Assembly (NCBI GenBank): GCA_028228615.1 | Contig: JAOJBS010000015.1 | Location: 1-54,573 of the forward strand | Length of the DNA stretch: 54,573 nt | Direction: 5' to 3' | Source of the DNA: UBA4421 sp028228615 | GTDB taxonomy: Bacteria; Pseudomonadota; Gammaproteobacteria; Pseudomonadales; Azotimanducaceae | Shown: positions 53,937-54,573 of the stretch, piece after piece | How positions within the stretch are numbered: position 1 is the stretch's first letter | Layout: each line of letters starts with the position of its first letter | The notes under the pieces: generated by a model | The model's database searches: none | Seen by the model: the letters and a program-made list of their open reading frames with translations, nothing else | What the model was told of the DNA's origin: nothing | Translations under genes and position numbers: made by a program

Positions 53937-54573
53937 ATGTTTGATATGCCAAAAGACCACAAAACACCGAAAAATAAAAGCAACGCTGAAGTAGATGGCG
54001 GCATTGGTGTAGATTGGGGCAAAACCTCCCGCGACTATGCCGAGCACCGGCCTGGCCCGCCGCTGAGCTTCTACCAAAAACTAGCCGCACTAGAAATTGG
54101 CCTGCCCGGGCAAACAGTCCTCGACCTAGGCACAGGCACCGGCGTAATTGCGCGGCAAATGGTACGCCAAGGCTGCAAGGTATGGGCAACAGATATTTCA
54201 GACACTCAGGTAAAAATGGCGCAGACCTTGGCCACTGAGGAAAATTTAGACATAACCTTCGCAACCGCTTCAGCCGAAACCACCGACTTTGCAGACAACA
54301 GCTTTGATGTCATTACCGCCCACCAATGCTTTTTGTACTTCGATCTAGACAAAGCCCTACCGGCCATCCTAAAAATGCTCAAACCAAATGGCGTGTTGGT
54401 GATTTCACATTTTTCTTGGCTACCGTTGATCTGTGATATTGCCAAGGCCAGCGAAGAATTGATTTTACGCCACAACCCCAAGTGGCAGGCCCACAGTTAC
54501 AGTGGACGCACCTACCCCAACTATCCGGGCATGCACCCGCAATTCCATTACAGCGGATACTTTTACTACGATG
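53937..54573 (+). CDS. SAM-dependent methyltransferase (3' end outside window)
   Basis: 212 codons are present from an ATG preceded by AGAGGAG; the gene runs off the right edge. This is a class I SAM methyltransferase. Motif I VLDLGTGTGVIARQM is at about 62-76, the acidic end of strand 2 is in VWATDISDTQ, and later motifs include FDVITAHQCFLYFDLDKALPAI and LKPNGVLVIS. The N-terminus is Lys/Asn-rich and followed by DWGKTSRDYAEHRPGPP, typical of methyltransferases related to UbiE/YcgJ that act on small molecules. The substrate and C-terminus cannot be judged. Confidence 0.9.
   Translation, partial: MFDMPKDHKTPKNKSNAEVDGGIGVDWGKTSRDYAEHRPGPPLSFYQKLAALEIGLPGQTVLDLGTGTGVIARQMVRQGCKVWATDISDTQVKMAQTLATEENLDITFATASAETTDFADNSFDVITAHQCFLYFDLDKALPAILKMLKPNGVLVISHFSWLPLICDIAKASEELILRHNPKWQAHSYSGRTYPNYPGMHPQFHYSGYFYYD

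Overview
The window looks like chromosomal DNA of an aerobic, probably marine gammaproteobacterium. The indicators are gammaproteobacterial housekeeping genes (uvrB, fpr, nudC, acnB), many fatty-acyl-CoA and branched-chain catabolic enzymes, paired DUF1501/DUF1800 secreted proteins, a GMC oxidoreductase operon and a cobalt-type nitrile hydratase. No rRNA, plasmid, phage structural gene, insertion sequence or CRISPR array is visible. The taxonomic placement is inference from gene content only.

Layout. 1-1183 has no intact gene. It carries one long coding-like frame broken by two TAG codons, probably a dead gene. 1184-4942 (minus) holds a small membrane protein and the DUF1501/DUF1800 pair, followed by tRNA-Val(GAC) and uvrB. 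7905-9227 holds a small acidic-tailed protein and fpr. 9419-14635 is a self-contained efflux module: a promoter overlaid by two TGGTCNGACCA palindromes, a FadR/GntR-type regulator, an RND adaptor and an RND pump, with overlapping or abutting ORFs. An acyl-CoA dehydrogenase with a strong terminator follows, then the nitrile hydratase operon (beta, an unexplained 61-codon open frame, alpha, His-rich accessory protein) on the minus strand.

18840-20206 is an A+T-richer two-gene cassette. It encodes a minimal nucleotidyltransferase and an unrecognised partner whose start overlaps the nucleotidyltransferase stop, with an inverted repeat upstream. It is the best candidate here for an undescribed system (toxin-antitoxin or defence). 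20442-28000 holds ribA with a PI-PLC-like lipoprotein, an LLM flavin oxidoreductase, an 8-bp tandem repeat, a MaoC hydratase, a GT-A-like protein, a GDPD-family phosphodiesterase and a patatin-like lipase. 28036-31406 holds an MFS carrier and the isobutyryl-CoA dehydrogenase/enoyl-CoA hydratase pair, which fits valine catabolism.

31480-32532 is three overlapping small genes (GFA-type zinc protein, unknown, VOC), with a run of seven G at the first junction. 33328-36536 is a tight operon (DUF1080, GMC oxidoreductase, gluconate-2-dehydrogenase subunit-3-like) suggesting periplasmic sugar oxidation or cleavage. 37228-45544 contains a second MFS carrier, a tandem MmcQ/YjbR protein, a class III CoA-transferase, a thiolase whose Shine-Dalgarno lies in a hairpin, larB and larE (nickel-pincer cofactor biosynthesis, no larC in view), a TauD-family dioxygenase and an aldo/keto reductase.

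The right end holds nudC, a zinc-ribbon protein, a LysE exporter, a secreted protein of unknown function, a TerB-like protein with terminator, a HAD phosphatase, acnB and a SAM methyltransferase cut by the window edge. Start codons were moved from the longest open frame where a Shine-Dalgarno or signal peptide argued for it; each case is stated.
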